Below, one piece after another: positions 1-9,496 of a stretch of 64,000 nt of DNA. How positions within the stretch are numbered: position 1 is the stretch's first letter; every line of letters starts with the position of its first letter. The DNA comes from Natronorubrum halalkaliphilum (GTDB lineage Archaea > Halobacteriota > Halobacteria > Halobacteriales > Natrialbaceae). The translations under genes were made by a program, and so were the position numbers. Location: positions 1 to 64,000 of the forward strand of contig NZ_WUYX01000021.1 in the NCBI RefSeq assembly GCF_009834785.1. The letters run 5' to 3'. The notes beneath the pieces were generated by a model, which was not told the origin of the DNA, ran no database searches, and worked only from the letters and a program-made list of their open reading frames with translations.

Positions 1-406
1 TCTCCTCGACGGTTTCACCGACTGTCTCTTCGACGGTTTCACTGACACTCTCCTCGACAGTTTCGCCGACTTTCTCTTCGACCGTCTCGCCGACCGTCTT
101 CTCGACCGTTTCGCCAACCTGCTTTTCGACCGTCTCACCGACCTGCTTCTCGACAGTCTCGCCGACGCTCTTCTCGACGGTTTCACCGACGCTTTCTTCG
201 ACCGATTCCTGAACGGCCCTGGTCATCCAGTCGGGATCGAAACGCGCCATCTTCCAGACGACGTGAACGACGTAGGAAGCGAACACGCCGACCCCGAACG
301 CGATTCCGACGTTCGTCCCGAGGACCATTATCAGGACGATCGACAGGGCAATCAGTGCACCGTACGCGAGGTCAACGGCCGCGTCGACCCGAACCGGATT
401 TAGCAT
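1..406 (-). CDS. membrane protein with octapeptide repeats (partial, 3' end beyond left edge)
   Basis: An open frame starts at the ATG whose complement is 404-406 and runs off the left edge; about 135 residues are visible. Residues about 11-50 form two hydrophobic segments joined by a tight turn, followed by a basic/aromatic stretch. From about residue 66 the protein is a tandem array of an 8-residue unit, VGETVEKx, with eight or more copies (K/E and last position vary; one copy has VSETVEE). In DNA this is a 24-bp tandem array filling 1-220. Valine falls every fourth residue and the rest is Glu/Thr/Gly/Lys, so an amphipathic helical or stalk-like cytoplasmic tail is likely (inference). I do not recognise a named family. 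It is divergent from the phosphate transporter. Confidence 0.7.
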   Translation of the reverse strand, partial: MLNPVRVDAAVDLAYGALIALSIVLIMVLGTNVGIAFGVGVFASYVVHVVWKMARFDPDWMTRAVQESVEESVGETVEKSVGETVEKQVGETVEKQVGETVEKTVGETVEEKVGETVEESVSETVEETVGETVEE

Positions 407-743
407 GGCTGATCGCCACCGATACGGCCGAATCGGACGGCTGTTGGCCGTTCGCTACCGGCGTCGGTCCCGATGGGCCGAGACATCGGTCGGATTCCCC
501 CCTGCTGGTCTCTCGAATTGAGTGTCCTATCGAAATACATGATACTGTACTCCATGGTATGACTGTTGAAGTTCTTTAGGATCGAAACGCATCACGGACG
601 ATCGCCGAACGTCGGTGCTTCCGGGCCGACCGCGATGGATTGGCGACCGGCCAACCGGCGTGACAGACGGATGACCATTCGAACGGCGAGTACGCGGTTT
701 CGATCGCTGGTATCAGATAGGCGTATTTTTAGGGCCGGATGAT
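407..743. other. intergenic region between divergent genes
   Basis: This 337-bp stretch lies between the octapeptide-repeat gene (leftward) and the phosphate transporter (rightward), so it should hold both promoters. An AT-richer part lies at about 520-590 and a T-run at 724-730. The T-run is too close to the GTG start at 744 to be its TATA box. No credible small gene or RNA was seen. Confidence 0.4.
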
Positions 744-1937
744 GTGAGTACGGACGTGACAGAAGTACTGCTTATCGTGGGGCTCCTGGTCGCGGTGTTC
801 GTGGGCTACAACATCGGCGGTGCAACGACAGGGCCTGCGTTCGGTCCGGCCGTCGGTGCCAACGTGATCACGAAATTAATGGCGGCGACGCTGATGTCGA
901 TTTTCTTCTTCGTCGGCGCGATCACAATCGGTCCGCAGGTCGTCGACACGCTCGGGAACGACCTCGTCCACGATACGGGGATCTTCACCATGCGATCGAA
1001 CGTCGCCGTCCTCTTTTTCATCGGCGGCGCGCTTTTCGTGGGCAACTACGCCGGCGTTCCCGCTTCGACCTCGATGACCGCCGTCGGTGCGATCGCCGCA
1101 CTCGGTTTCGCGACCGGCGAACTCAACCTTGCCGTTCTGGGAGAGATCGTCGTCTGGTGGATCGTCGCCCCGATCATCGGGTTCTGGGTGGCTGGGGTCG
1201 TCGGGCGCTATTTTTACCCGCGAATCAACGCCTGGGTCGCTATCGAGGGGAACCGAGAGGGCCGCGAAATGGTCACCGTCGACCGCTCGGGTCTCGCTCC
1301 TCGACTCCGCTTCGGGGAAAACGCCGATCGACGCGAGATTTCGGGCGCACTGGTCGTCGTCGCAATCGGCTGTCTGATGGCCTTCTCCTCGGGAACGAGC
1401 AACATCGCCAACGCCATCGCACCGATCTACGGCACCGGCGACATCGACATGATCCCCCTGATCCTGATCGGCTCCGCGGCCGTCGCGGTCGGCTGTTTTA
1501 CCATCGCCCGCCGGACGCTTGACACGCTGGGCAACGACATTACGAACCTCCCGCTGACGGCCGCAATCGTCGTCGCCGTCATCAGCTCGGGAATCGTCAT
1601 CGGCCTCTCGTGGATCGGTATCCCCGCGAGTTTCGTCGTCATCGCGACGATGAGCATCATCGGCCTCGGTTGGGGCCGGGCAACCCGGACGACCACCTTG
1701 TCGGACGTCAGAGCCGGCGAAGAAACCAGGGTCTCCGTCGGTGCCCTAACCGCCGAAGAGGAAGGCGAGCAGTCACCCGATATTGGCGAGGAAAAACCCG
1801 AAAACATTCCGAAAGCCTCCGACCTCTTCGATCCGTCGACGACGGCCCGTGTCGTCCTCATGCAAAACGTCGTCCCGGTTATTTCGACGGTCGGCGCCTT
1901 CCTCACGTTCCGGTTCGTCCCCATTTTCGGCTTCTGA
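744..1937 (+). CDS. pit: inorganic phosphate transporter, PiT family
   Basis: A 397-residue polytopic membrane protein of the PiT/Pho4 family, which takes up inorganic phosphate (or metal-phosphate) with a cation. The family's inverted repeat is visible: an N-terminal GYNIGGATTGPAFG segment and a second-half GTSNIANAIAP segment near residue 217, each followed by several hydrophobic helices. A charged loop (about 310-365) separates the last helix. The start is GTG at 744 in GATGTGAGT; no in-frame ATG lies close upstream. The DUF47/PhoU-like gene that often partners pit is not adjacent. Antisense frames are shadows. Confidence 0.93.
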   Translation: MSTDVTEVLLIVGLLVAVFVGYNIGGATTGPAFGPAVGANVITKLMAATLMSIFFFVGAITIGPQVVDTLGNDLVHDTGIFTMRSNVAVLFFIGGALFVGNYAGVPASTSMTAVGAIAALGFATGELNLAVLGEIVVWWIVAPIIGFWVAGVVGRYFYPRINAWVAIEGNREGREMVTVDRSGLAPRLRFGENADRREISGALVVVAIGCLMAFSSGTSNIANAIAPIYGTGDIDMIPLILIGSAAVAVGCFTIARRTLDTLGNDITNLPLTAAIVVAVISSGIVIGLSWIGIPASFVVIATMSIIGLGWGRATRTTTLSDVRAGEETRVSVGALTAEEEGEQSPDIGEEKPENIPKASDLFDPSTTARVVLMQNVVPVISTVGAFLTFRFVPIFGF

Positions 1938-2209
1938 GAGGACCGTCCCTCGACGTGTCCTCGATGCAAACGGCGTACGCGAACTCGTGTCTTCCCGCCC
2001 CGCTGTGCCCACCGAATCCTGACCGAACGAGCGAGACGCGACTCGCAGTGAAACGACGACCGAGCCAGCATTTCATTTTCTCAGCTAGTTTCCGACCCGT
2101 CGTTTGACGGATATTGAGATTCTTTCCTTCGAACGTCCGAAATCCGAGTGAAAGACAATTGAAGACCGAACAGCAAGCTATACCAGTGCGGGACTCGAAT
2201 CATCGGGTG

Positions 2210-2599
2210 ATGCCCACGGTAGAATACCTCAACTACGAAGTGTTGGACGACCACGGATGGGAGATGGACGACGACGATCTCTTCGACGAGGCCGCAGACG
2301 CCGGTCTCGACGAGGAGGACTACGGATCCCTCGACGTGGCCGAAGGTGAGTACATCCTCGAGGCTGCTGAGGCTCAGGGCTACGACTGGCCCTTCTCCTG
2401 CCGTGCAGGCGCCTGTGCGAACTGTGCGGCCATCGTCTACGAGGGCGAGATCGACATGGACATGCAGCAGATCCTCTCGGACGAGGAAGTCGAGGACAAG
2501 AACGTCCGTCTGACCTGCATCGGCTCGGCCGAGACCGACGAGGTGCAGATCGTCTACAACGCGAAACACCTCGACTACCTGCAGAACCGCGTCATTTAA
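2210..2599 (+). CDS. fer: 2Fe-2S ferredoxin, halophilic plant-type
   Basis: A 129-residue soluble electron carrier closely resembling the classic Halobacterium ferredoxin. In haloarchaea this protein accepts electrons from pyruvate and 2-oxoglutarate:ferredoxin oxidoreductases. Cluster ligands are Cys64, Cys69, Cys72 and Cys103 in the plant-type pattern CX4CX2C...C. An acidic insertion (about residues 15-40, [10 protein letters not shown]) is the halophilic N-terminal domain. The frame is open further upstream, but the family starts at [10 protein letters not shown], so ATG 2210 is chosen. A TATA-like sequence (about 2174-2183) lies about 30 bp before it. The gene is monocistronic. Confidence 0.97.
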   Translation: MPTVEYLNYEVLDDHGWEMDDDDLFDEAADAGLDEEDYGSLDVAEGEYILEAAEAQGYDWPFSCRAGACANCAAIVYEGEIDMDMQQILSDEEVEDKNVRLTCIGSAETDEVQIVYNAKHLDYLQNRVI

Positions 2600-2749
2600 G
2601 ATCGCAGCGGAAACCGAACGGTTTCCAGGCGACCCCCGTCACCGGGGATGCATTTTCACGATCACAACGGCCAGCGAAGAGCCACGGCGCACACTCCGGA
2701 TCCGACGGAGCCGAAAGGATAACACTCCCCCACTTCGAGAGAGGTACCT

Positions 2750-3853
2750 GTGACACTCGCTGGCTCCGTGGCGACGACGCCCGACCTCCTTCGGCTCGTC
2801 GCCGTCCCCGTCTTCGCCTGGGTCGCGATTCGCGATATCAAGACCAGGCGGGTCTCGAGTACCGTCTGGATTCCCCTCGCCCTCCTCGGAGCCGTCCTGC
2901 TCGTCTGGGACGGCTGGCTCGCCTGGAACGCCGACAGCTACGCCTGGAGTCACGAGTTTCTCATCCCGACGGCGGTGAGTCTCGGCTTCGTCGTCCCCAT
3001 CGCGTACCTGTTCTGGTGGTTCGGCGGCTTCGGCGGTGCCGACGCGAAGGCGCTGCTCGTTCTCGCGCTGCTGTTTCCGACCTTCCCCCAGTACGCGGTT
3101 GGGTCGTGGACGCTGCCGCTGACGAGCACCCCTATCGGGACGTTTTCGTTTACCATCCTGACGAACGCCGTCATCGTCGGGATCGCGGTTCCGGTCGTCA
3201 TCGCGCTTCGCAACGCCGCCGCCGGCCGGGTTTCGTCGGTGATGGTCATCGGCTGGCCCGTCTCGACCGATCGGATTCCCGTGACCCACGGCCGACTCCT
3301 CGAGACCCCGGAAGGGCGCTCCCGCGGCGGCCTCGATCTGGACGCGCTGCGGATGTACCTGCGCTGGCGCGGACTCACGCTAGCGGACGTACGAAACCAC
3401 CGCGATCGGTACCGCGATCCAGCGACGCTGCCCGACGAGCCGAATCCGCCGACCGACGGCGCGGTGACGGCGGCGGTTCGGAGCGACGGCGGGAGGGCAC
3501 TCGAGGGTGCGGACGATCTAGACGAGGTCGAGGACGCAGACGATGCCGACGCACTCGGGGACGCAACCGAATCCGAACGGAACCTCGACACAGACGCCGA
3601 GTCGAGCGCAGCACCCGCCGGCGCTACCGACTCCGAATCGACAGCCGACCCGTGGGGTGCGGAGGCCTTCCTCGCCGATATCGAGGGCACGGCTTACGGC
3701 ACCACGCCCGAGGAACTTCGGGAGGGACTCGAGGTGCTCGCCGCCAAGGAGACGGTCTGGATCTCGCCGGGAACACCGTTTCTGGTGCCGGTGTTCGCCG
3801 GGCTGGTGATCGCACTCGTCTACGGGGACCTGCTTATCGGGACGTTGTTCTGA
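2750..3853 (+). CDS. A24-type prepilin/preflagellin peptidase (PibD-like)
   Basis: Integral membrane aspartic protease of the A24 family, which in archaea cleaves class-III signal peptides of pilins and archaellins at the membrane. The two expected aspartates are Asp29 in AIRDIKTRRV and Asp98 in the GGAD motif (95-98; GxGD-type). Several transmembrane helices occupy about 1-160, then a long hydrophilic acidic insert (about 180-320), then one C-terminal helix (about 345-365). The insert makes this 367-residue protein longer than minimal archaeal PibD, as in other haloarchaea. Start is GTG at 2750. No pilin genes are adjacent. Confidence 0.85.
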   Translation: MTLAGSVATTPDLLRLVAVPVFAWVAIRDIKTRRVSSTVWIPLALLGAVLLVWDGWLAWNADSYAWSHEFLIPTAVSLGFVVPIAYLFWWFGGFGGADAKALLVLALLFPTFPQYAVGSWTLPLTSTPIGTFSFTILTNAVIVGIAVPVVIALRNAAAGRVSSVMVIGWPVSTDRIPVTHGRLLETPEGRSRGGLDLDALRMYLRWRGLTLADVRNHRDRYRDPATLPDEPNPPTDGAVTAAVRSDGGRALEGADDLDEVEDADDADALGDATESERNLDTDAESSAAPAGATDSESTADPWGAEAFLADIEGTAYGTTPEELREGLEVLAAKETVWISPGTPFLVPVFAGLVIALVYGDLLIGTLF

Positions 3854-3878
3854 GCGGTCACCGATCCCTGTGCTTGTG

Positions 3879-4103
3879 CTACATCGTTCGTTCGTACAGC
3901 GGCACCAGCGCCGTCCAGAAGACGACGAACGCGGCGCCGATTCCGATCAGCGCGAGCCACGGCTCGCCACGACCGGTCGGCGCGCCGCTGGAGAGCAACA
4001 CGAGCGTCCCCACGAACAGCAGGAAACAGACGAGGACGCTGCCGAGTTCGAGGGCCGTGGCGATGGGGTGGGCCCGAAACTGCGCAGCGAGATTCGCGAT
4101 CAT
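3879..4103 (-). CDS. small two-helix membrane protein, unknown function
   Basis: A 74-residue protein with two clear hydrophobic helices (about 16-38 and 49-68) and a short charged tail ending YERTM. Coding is supported by position in a gene-sized gap, haloarchaeal codon use and a clean ATG start. It is convergent with the A24 peptidase gene. No catalytic motif is visible. Confidence 0.65.
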   Translation of the reverse strand: MIANLAAQFRAHPIATALELGSVLVCFLLFVGTLVLLSSGAPTGRGEPWLALIGIGAAFVVFWTALVPLYERTM

Positions 4104-4176
4104 ACGCGAGCGTCACGCGCAAGCGAGAAAAGCGTCACGGCGGCGCACCCCCCGTGCCGATTAGTCGGAGCGGAGT

Positions 4177-4596
4177 TCAGGCTCGAGACTCGATGTCCGC
4201 GGCGATGTCGTCCAGTTCGTCGTCAGCGAGGTCCGGGACGTCGCCGGCGATCCCGTGGATGGGGCCACCGCCGTCGCCCTCGAAGCGGGGGACGATATGG
4301 CAGTGGACGTGTGGCACCTCCTGGCCGGCTTCCTCGCCGTTGTTGAACGCGACGGTCGTCGCGTCGGCGTCGACGGCGTCTTCGACGGCGGGCACTAACT
4401 GATGAATCGTCGCGTAGAGATCCGTGGCGACGTCGTCGGGCACGTCGTTCAGTCGTTCGTACTCCGCTTTCGGGATCACCAGTGTGTGGCCCGGTGCCAG
4501 CGGGTTGGCATCGAGAAAAGCGATCGTCGTCTCGTCTTCGTACACGATTCGGGCGGGGATCTCTCCCTCGATGATCTGACTGAAGATCGTGCTCAT
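4177..4596 (-). CDS. HIT family nucleotide hydrolase/transferase
   Basis: A 139-residue histidine-triad protein of the Hint/Fhit superfamily. These enzymes cleave nucleoside phosphoramidates, AMP esters or dinucleoside polyphosphates. The active-site triad is HVHCH at 96-100 (His96, His98, His100) followed by IVPR. The N-terminal IFSQIIEGEIPA and FLDANPLAPGHTLVIPK segments are also family hallmarks. The frame is open upstream, but ATG at 4596 (MSTIFSQ) matches the family start. Substrate cannot be told from sequence. Confidence 0.94.
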   Translation of the reverse strand: MSTIFSQIIEGEIPARIVYEDETTIAFLDANPLAPGHTLVIPKAEYERLNDVPDDVATDLYATIHQLVPAVEDAVDADATTVAFNNGEEAGQEVPHVHCHIVPRFEGDGGGPIHGIAGDVPDLADDELDDIAADIESRA

Positions 4597-5036
4597 ACGC
4601 GAGTGTGTGTCGGCCCGCTGTAAGAAACTTACCCGCTCGAGCACTCGCGATCCACCGAAGCAGGTGCCCGACCGAAGAGATTCACCCGTCTCAAGCGGTT
4701 AAACTGGGGTAAAGTCAGCGTAATCCGACTTATTTCTCGAGAATTGAGTTCGACGATCGCGAATGTTCAATACCGATGTCTGTCTCGGGTCGAGTGCCCA
4801 CCAGGGCGTCACCGTATCGCATCTGTACCAGCACCACATCACGCATCCTGACACCACCGCTGTCGATTTTTTGGTAACGACTGCGTGAGCGCCAGATAAG
4901 CAGGTAGCGGCCGCCGTATCCGGGATGTTCGGTACCGATAGTGTGACCGATCGGTCGATCGGTCTGACCGGTCTCTCTCGCGGGGACGTTCCGGCGAACG
5001 ATGACCGGAAACCGCAGCGAAGTGGAACCGCGGCAA
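4597..5036. other. intergenic region with one palindrome
   Basis: About 440 bp between the HIT gene start and the uracil-DNA glycosylase stop. It holds the HIT promoter and an AT-richer patch (about 4715-4760). A 20-bp inverted repeat lies at 4945-4964: arms GACCGATC and GATCGGTC with a 4-base loop. Short open frames here have no protein-like features. No RNA gene was recognised. Confidence 0.4.
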
Positions 5037-5753
5037 TTAGGCGTCGGACCGCGTTCGGACCGCTTCGAGCGTCGCTCGAATCTCCTCGAGATACTCCTCG
5101 GGTTCGAATCCGAGTCGGCCGATCCAGACGTCCTGGTACGACGGATGCAGTATCGGCACGAGCCAGACGCCGAGTCGGTCACAGCGAACGGGCTCGAGAA
5201 CGCTGTCGATGAACCCCTCGAGGTGACGGTCTTCGGCGGCGAGGACCGTCTTCGTTGCGTGTTTGCCGGTCGCGAGGACCACGTCGGGCTCGACGGTTTC
5301 AATTTCGGTCAGCAGGTGACCGCGGCAGTTCGCCCGCTCCTCGGGCGCGGGTTCGCGGTTGCTCGTCGGATCGTCCGGGTCCGACGGAAAGCACTTGACC
5401 GCGTTCGTGTAGTAGGCGTCGTCCCCGTAGCCGATCCGCGCGAGCATGCGGCGGATCCGCCGACCGGAGTGGCGGGACGTGTACGCCTTGCCGGTCCAGT
5501 TCCCGCCCTGCCACCGGTCAGCGTCGGGATTGCCGCGGCCCGGCGCTTCGCCGACGACGAGGACGCTCGCGTCGAGCGGGCCGGTCCCCCACGAGATGCA
5601 CTCTCGACCGTCTGTGAGCGCCGGACACCGGTCGCAGCCAGGTTCGATCACGTTTCGCGTGGCCGGAAAGGCGGGATCGGTCGCGGACGCGGACTCGCCG
5701 TCAGATGTAGTGGGATCGGGAGTCGAATCGTTACTGGAGGGTGACGGAGACAC
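5037..5753 (-). CDS. uracil-DNA glycosylase, family 4 (Fe-S)
   Basis: A 238-residue base-excision-repair enzyme that removes uracil from DNA. Family-4 hallmarks are all visible: motif 1 GEAPG (68-72), the NAVKCFP segment (118-123), a C-terminal HPS (203-205), and four cysteines (Cys40, Cys43, Cys121, Cys143) spaced as the 4Fe-4S ligands. The first ~30 residues are a Ser/Thr/Asp-rich extension not needed for the fold, so the true start could be slightly inside. It runs toward the HIT gene but is separated by about 440 bp. Confidence 0.93.
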   Translation of the reverse strand: MSPSPSSNDSTPDPTTSDGESASATDPAFPATRNVIEPGCDRCPALTDGRECISWGTGPLDASVLVVGEAPGRGNPDADRWQGGNWTGKAYTSRHSGRRIRRMLARIGYGDDAYYTNAVKCFPSDPDDPTSNREPAPEERANCRGHLLTEIETVEPDVVLATGKHATKTVLAAEDRHLEGFIDSVLEPVRCDRLGVWLVPILHPSYQDVWIGRLGFEPEEYLEEIRATLEAVRTRSDA

Positions 5754-5847
5754 GACCGTATCGACGGCCTCGATCGGGTTAGATCGCTCGGGTCCGGATT
5801 TCGTCGGAGGGATAGGTTTACCTTTGTAGAGCGGCTCCCACCAGCAA

Positions 5848-6090
5848 ATGGGATCGGCTACTCCGGAAGTACTCGCAGAACTACTGCCAATGCTCGCCTA
5901 TACGATCATCGCCGGCGTGTTGACCGCGGGCGGTATCGCCGCCGAATACGCGAGTCTCCAGCACTTCGGCTCCGGCGAGGCCATGGTCGGCGTGTGGCTC
6001 GCCGCGATCGGCTGTATCATGCTGTATGCCGGCGTGTACGGAATCGGTTACAAGAAAGTGGCCGTGAACTTACTAAACGTCGGACAGTAG
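5848..6090 (+). CDS. small membrane protein, unknown function
   Basis: An 80-residue protein with two hydrophobic helices (about 13-33 and 46-68). Glycines in the helices and the ending YKKVAVNLLNVGQ resemble conserved small haloarchaeal membrane proteins. ATG start at 5848; the TTTACCTTTG stretch (about 5817-5826) lies 25-30 bp upstream and could be a weak promoter. It is divergent from the glycosylase gene and about 100 bp before ileS. Confidence 0.7.
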   Translation: MGSATPEVLAELLPMLAYTIIAGVLTAGGIAAEYASLQHFGSGEAMVGVWLAAIGCIMLYAGVYGIGYKKVAVNLLNVGQ

Positions 6091-6160
6091 TCGAACCGCC
6101 TCCTTCTCTCACCGCCGCCGAACCGAACAGCTACGCCGTCGCCTGCAGGACCGATTCCCC

Positions 6161-6168
6161 TTTAATCA
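6161..6168 (+). promoter_or_regulatory. TATA-like box of ileS
   Basis: TTTAATCA is centred about 25 bp before the ATG at 6189, the usual haloarchaeal spacing from TATA box to transcription start. Transcription would therefore start at or next to the ATG (leaderless mRNA), which supports that start over the in-frame GTG at 6177. Confidence 0.6.
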
Positions 6169-6188
6169 CGGAGTGAGTGTGCTTGCGT

Positions 6189-9100
6189 ATGAGCAGGTTC
6201 GACGAGGTCGACGACCAGTACGATCCCCACGCCGTAGAGCAACGGGTCTTCGACTACTGGGACGACGTCGACGCCTACGAGCAGACGGTCGAGCACCGAT
6301 CGGACGGCGAATCGTTCTTCTTCGTCGACGGCCCGCCGTACACGTCGGGATCGGCACACATGGGAACCACCTGGAACAAGTCGCTGAAGGACGTCTACAT
6401 CCGATTCATGCGGATGCAGGGGTACGACGTGACGGACCGTCCGGGCTATGACATGCACGGGCTTCCCATCGAGACGAAAGTCGAGGAACAACTCGGCTTC
6501 GAGAACAAGAAGGACATCGAGGAGTACGGCGAGGAGAACTTCATCCAGGCGTGTAAGGAGTACGCCAATGAGCAACTCGAGGGACTCCAGGAGGACTTCA
6601 AGTCCTTCGGCGTCTGGATGGACTGGGACGATCCCTACCGGACCGTCACTCCCGAGTACATGGAAGCCGCCTGGTGGGGCTTCTCGAAGGCCGCAGACCG
6701 CGGCCTAGTCGAGAAGGGCCATCGCTCGATTTCCCAGTGTCCACGCTGTGAGACCGCCATCGCGAACAACGAAGTCGAGTACGAAAACGTCGAGGACCCC
6801 TCGATCTACGTCAAATTCGATCTCTCCGAGCGCGAGGGCTCGATCGTTATCTGGACGACCACGCCGTGGACGATCCCCGCGAACACGTTCACCGCCGTCG
6901 ACCCCGAAGGCGACTACGTCGGCGTCCGTGCGGTAAAAGACGGCGAGCGCGAGCCACGAGACGGAGAACTCCTTTATCTCGCCGAAGCGAAACACGAGGA
7001 AGTCCTCAAGGAGGGACGCTACGAAGAGTACGAAGTCGTCGAAGAGCTCACCGGCGAGGAACTGATCGGCTGGTCCTACGACCACCCTCTCTCCGAGGAG
7101 GTCCCCGACCACGCCGACCATGAGGGCGCACTCGAGGTGTACGCCGCCGACTACGTCGACACGCACGGCGACGGCACCGGGCTGGTCCACTCCGCACCCG
7201 GCCACGGTGAGGAGGACTTCGAGCGCGGTCGCGAACTCGGCTTCCCGATCTTCTGTCCCGTCGGCGGCGACGGCGTCTACACCGACGAAGCCGGCAAGTA
7301 CGAGGGACAGTTCGTCAAAGAAGCGGACGAGGAGATCACGGCCGACCTGGACGAGAACGGCGCGCTCCTCGCGTCGGGTACCGTCCACCACAGCTACGGT
7401 CACTGTTGGCGCTGCGATACGGGCATCCTCCAGATCGTCACCGACCAGTGGTTCATCACGATCACGGACGTCAAAGACGAGTTGCTCGACAACATCGAGG
7501 ACAGCGAGTGGCACCCCGACTGGGCTCGAGACAACCGCTTCCGGGACTTCGTCGAGGAGGCTCCGGACTGGAACGTCTCCCGTCAGCGCTACTGGGGCAT
7601 CCCGCTTCCGGTCTGGACGCCCGAGGACCGGGACGACGACGAGGACCGAATCGTCATCAGCGAGCGCGAGGAGCTCGCCGAACGCGTCGATCAGGATATC
7701 GACCCCGCAACCGTCGACCTGCACAAGGACACGGTCGACGACCTCACCATCACCGAAGACGGAACTACCTACACGCGCGTACCCGACGTCTTCGACGTCT
7801 GGCTCGACTCCTCCGTCGCCTCGTGGGGGACGCTCGACTTCCCGTCCGACGACAGCCAGTTCGACGAGCTCTGGCCCGCCGATTTCATCCTCGAGGCCCA
7901 CGACCAGACGCGGGGCTGGTTCTGGTCCCAGCTGGGGATGGGGACCGCCGCGATGGGCGAAGTGCCCTACGACACGGTCCTGATGCACGGCCACGCGCTG
8001 GACGAGGACGGCCGCAAGATGTCCAAGTCCGTCGGGAACGTCGTCGAACCAGACGAGGCTATCGAGCGCCACGGCTCCGACGCGATGCGCATGTTCCTGC
8101 TCTCGGCGAATCCACAGGGCGATGACATGCGCTTTTCCTGGGAGGAGATGGGGACGATGGAGAACCACCTCCGGACGCTGTGGAACGTCTTCCGGTTCCC
8201 GCTGCCGTACATGCGGCTGGACGGCTTTGACCCGGACGAAACCACGCTCGAAGACGTCGACGAGGATCTCGAACTGATCGACGAGTGGATTCTCGCTCGC
8301 CTGCAGTCCACCGAGGCCGAGATGACCGACCATCTCGAGGAGTTCCGCCAGGACCGCGCCCTCGAGGCGCTTATCGAGTTCGTCGTCGAAGACGTCTCAC
8401 GGTTCTACATCCAGGCCGTTCGCGAGCGCATGTGGGAAGAGGAAGACAGCGACTCGAAAAACGCGGCGTACGCGACGATCTACCGCGTGCTTCGGGAAAG
8501 CGTCGCGCTCCTCGCCCCCTACGCGCCCTTCGTCAGCGAGGAGATCTACGGAACGCTGGCCGGCGACGCCGAGCACGACACCGTCCACATGGAGGACTGG
8601 CCGACGGTCGAGGAGTACTGGCAGGACGAACAGCTCGAGACGGATGTCGCCATCCTCCGTGCGATCGAGGAAGCCGGCGCGAACGCGCGCCAACAGGCCG
8701 GCCGGAAGCTTCGCTGGCCCGTCCCGCGCGTCGTCGTCGCCGCCGACGACCAGCGGACCGTCGAAGCCGTCGAGCGCCACACCGCGCTGCTCGAGGATCG
8801 GCTCAACGCCCGCGAGATCGAACTCGTCTCGCCAGACGACCGCTGGGGCGAACTGAACTACAGCGCCGAAGCGGACATGAGCGAACTCGGCCCGGCCTTC
8901 GGCGACCGGGCGGGCCAGGTCATGAACGCGCTCAACGAAGCCCGTATCGACGAACCGGGCCTCGAAGCGATCGAGGCGGCCGTCGAAGACGTGCTCGAAG
9001 ACGGCGAGAAAATCGAGGAATCGATGGTTTCGTTCGTCACGCAGACGCCCGACGGCGTCGCCGGCACCGCCTTCGGCTTGAACGGCGACGACCGCGGCGT

Positions 9101-9416
9101 CGCCTACGTCGACGCCTCGCTGACCGACGACATCGAGAGCGAGGGCTACGCTCGCGAGGTCATCCGGCGAGTGCAGGAGATGCGCAAGGATCTCGAACTC
9201 GACGTCGAGGAACGGATCGCGCTCGAGTACGCGATCGACGACGACCGTATCGCCGACCTGGTCGCCGAGCGCGAGGACCTGATCCGCGAAGAGGTTCGCG
9301 CCGACGAGATGGGCGACCTCGAGGTCGACGACGGCAACCGGAAGGAGTGGGAGGTCGAAGGCGTGTCGATGGAGATTGCGATCGAACCGCTGGCCGCCGC
9401 TGAGGCGTCCGATTAA
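6189..9416 (+). CDS. ileS: isoleucyl-tRNA synthetase
   Basis: A 1075-residue class-I aminoacyl-tRNA synthetase that charges tRNA-Ile in the cytoplasm. The HIGH-type motif is HMGT at 57-60 after DGPPYTSGSA. The KMSKS loop is at about 610-614 (KMSKSVGN). Between them lies the CP1 editing domain (about 190-410, with WTTTPWTIPAN), where mischarged valine is hydrolysed. The C-terminal half carries the anticodon-binding helical domain and a tail typical of the archaeal/eukaryotic-type enzyme. Length is normal for the family. The ATG at 6189 is preferred because the TATA-like box fits a leaderless start there. Confidence 0.97.
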   Translation: MSRFDEVDDQYDPHAVEQRVFDYWDDVDAYEQTVEHRSDGESFFFVDGPPYTSGSAHMGTTWNKSLKDVYIRFMRMQGYDVTDRPGYDMHGLPIETKVEEQLGFENKKDIEEYGEENFIQACKEYANEQLEGLQEDFKSFGVWMDWDDPYRTVTPEYMEAAWWGFSKAADRGLVEKGHRSISQCPRCETAIANNEVEYENVEDPSIYVKFDLSEREGSIVIWTTTPWTIPANTFTAVDPEGDYVGVRAVKDGEREPRDGELLYLAEAKHEEVLKEGRYEEYEVVEELTGEELIGWSYDHPLSEEVPDHADHEGALEVYAADYVDTHGDGTGLVHSAPGHGEEDFERGRELGFPIFCPVGGDGVYTDEAGKYEGQFVKEADEEITADLDENGALLASGTVHHSYGHCWRCDTGILQIVTDQWFITITDVKDELLDNIEDSEWHPDWARDNRFRDFVEEAPDWNVSRQRYWGIPLPVWTPEDRDDDEDRIVISEREELAERVDQDIDPATVDLHKDTVDDLTITEDGTTYTRVPDVFDVWLDSSVASWGTLDFPSDDSQFDELWPADFILEAHDQTRGWFWSQLGMGTAAMGEVPYDTVLMHGHALDEDGRKMSKSVGNVVEPDEAIERHGSDAMRMFLLSANPQGDDMRFSWEEMGTMENHLRTLWNVFRFPLPYMRLDGFDPDETTLEDVDEDLELIDEWILARLQSTEAEMTDHLEEFRQDRALEALIEFVVEDVSRFYIQAVRERMWEEEDSDSKNAAYATIYRVLRESVALLAPYAPFVSEEIYGTLAGDAEHDTVHMEDWPTVEEYWQDEQLETDVAILRAIEEAGANARQQAGRKLRWPVPRVVVAADDQRTVEAVERHTALLEDRLNAREIELVSPDDRWGELNYSAEADMSELGPAFGDRAGQVMNALNEARIDEPGLEAIEAAVEDVLEDGEKIEESMVSFVTQTPDGVAGTAFGLNGDDRGVAYVDASLTDDIESEGYAREVIRRVQEMRKDLELDVEERIALEYAIDDDRIADLVAEREDLIREEVRADEMGDLEVDDGNRKEWEVEGVSMEIAIEPLAAAEASD

Positions 9417-9496
9417 CGACCGCCGAACGTCGCGAACCGATCTTTTCGATAACACCGTAATTCAGCGTAAAACGGCCGATTCGATGCAGATGCCGA

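Noticed and set aside
5100-5112. GGTTCGAATCC, resembling a tRNA T-loop
   Set aside because: It lies inside the uracil-DNA glycosylase coding sequence and has no cloverleaf around it.
6705-8333. Long open frame antisense to ileS
   Set aside because: It lies inside the unmistakable ileS gene; the product has no recognisable domain and arises from codon bias.
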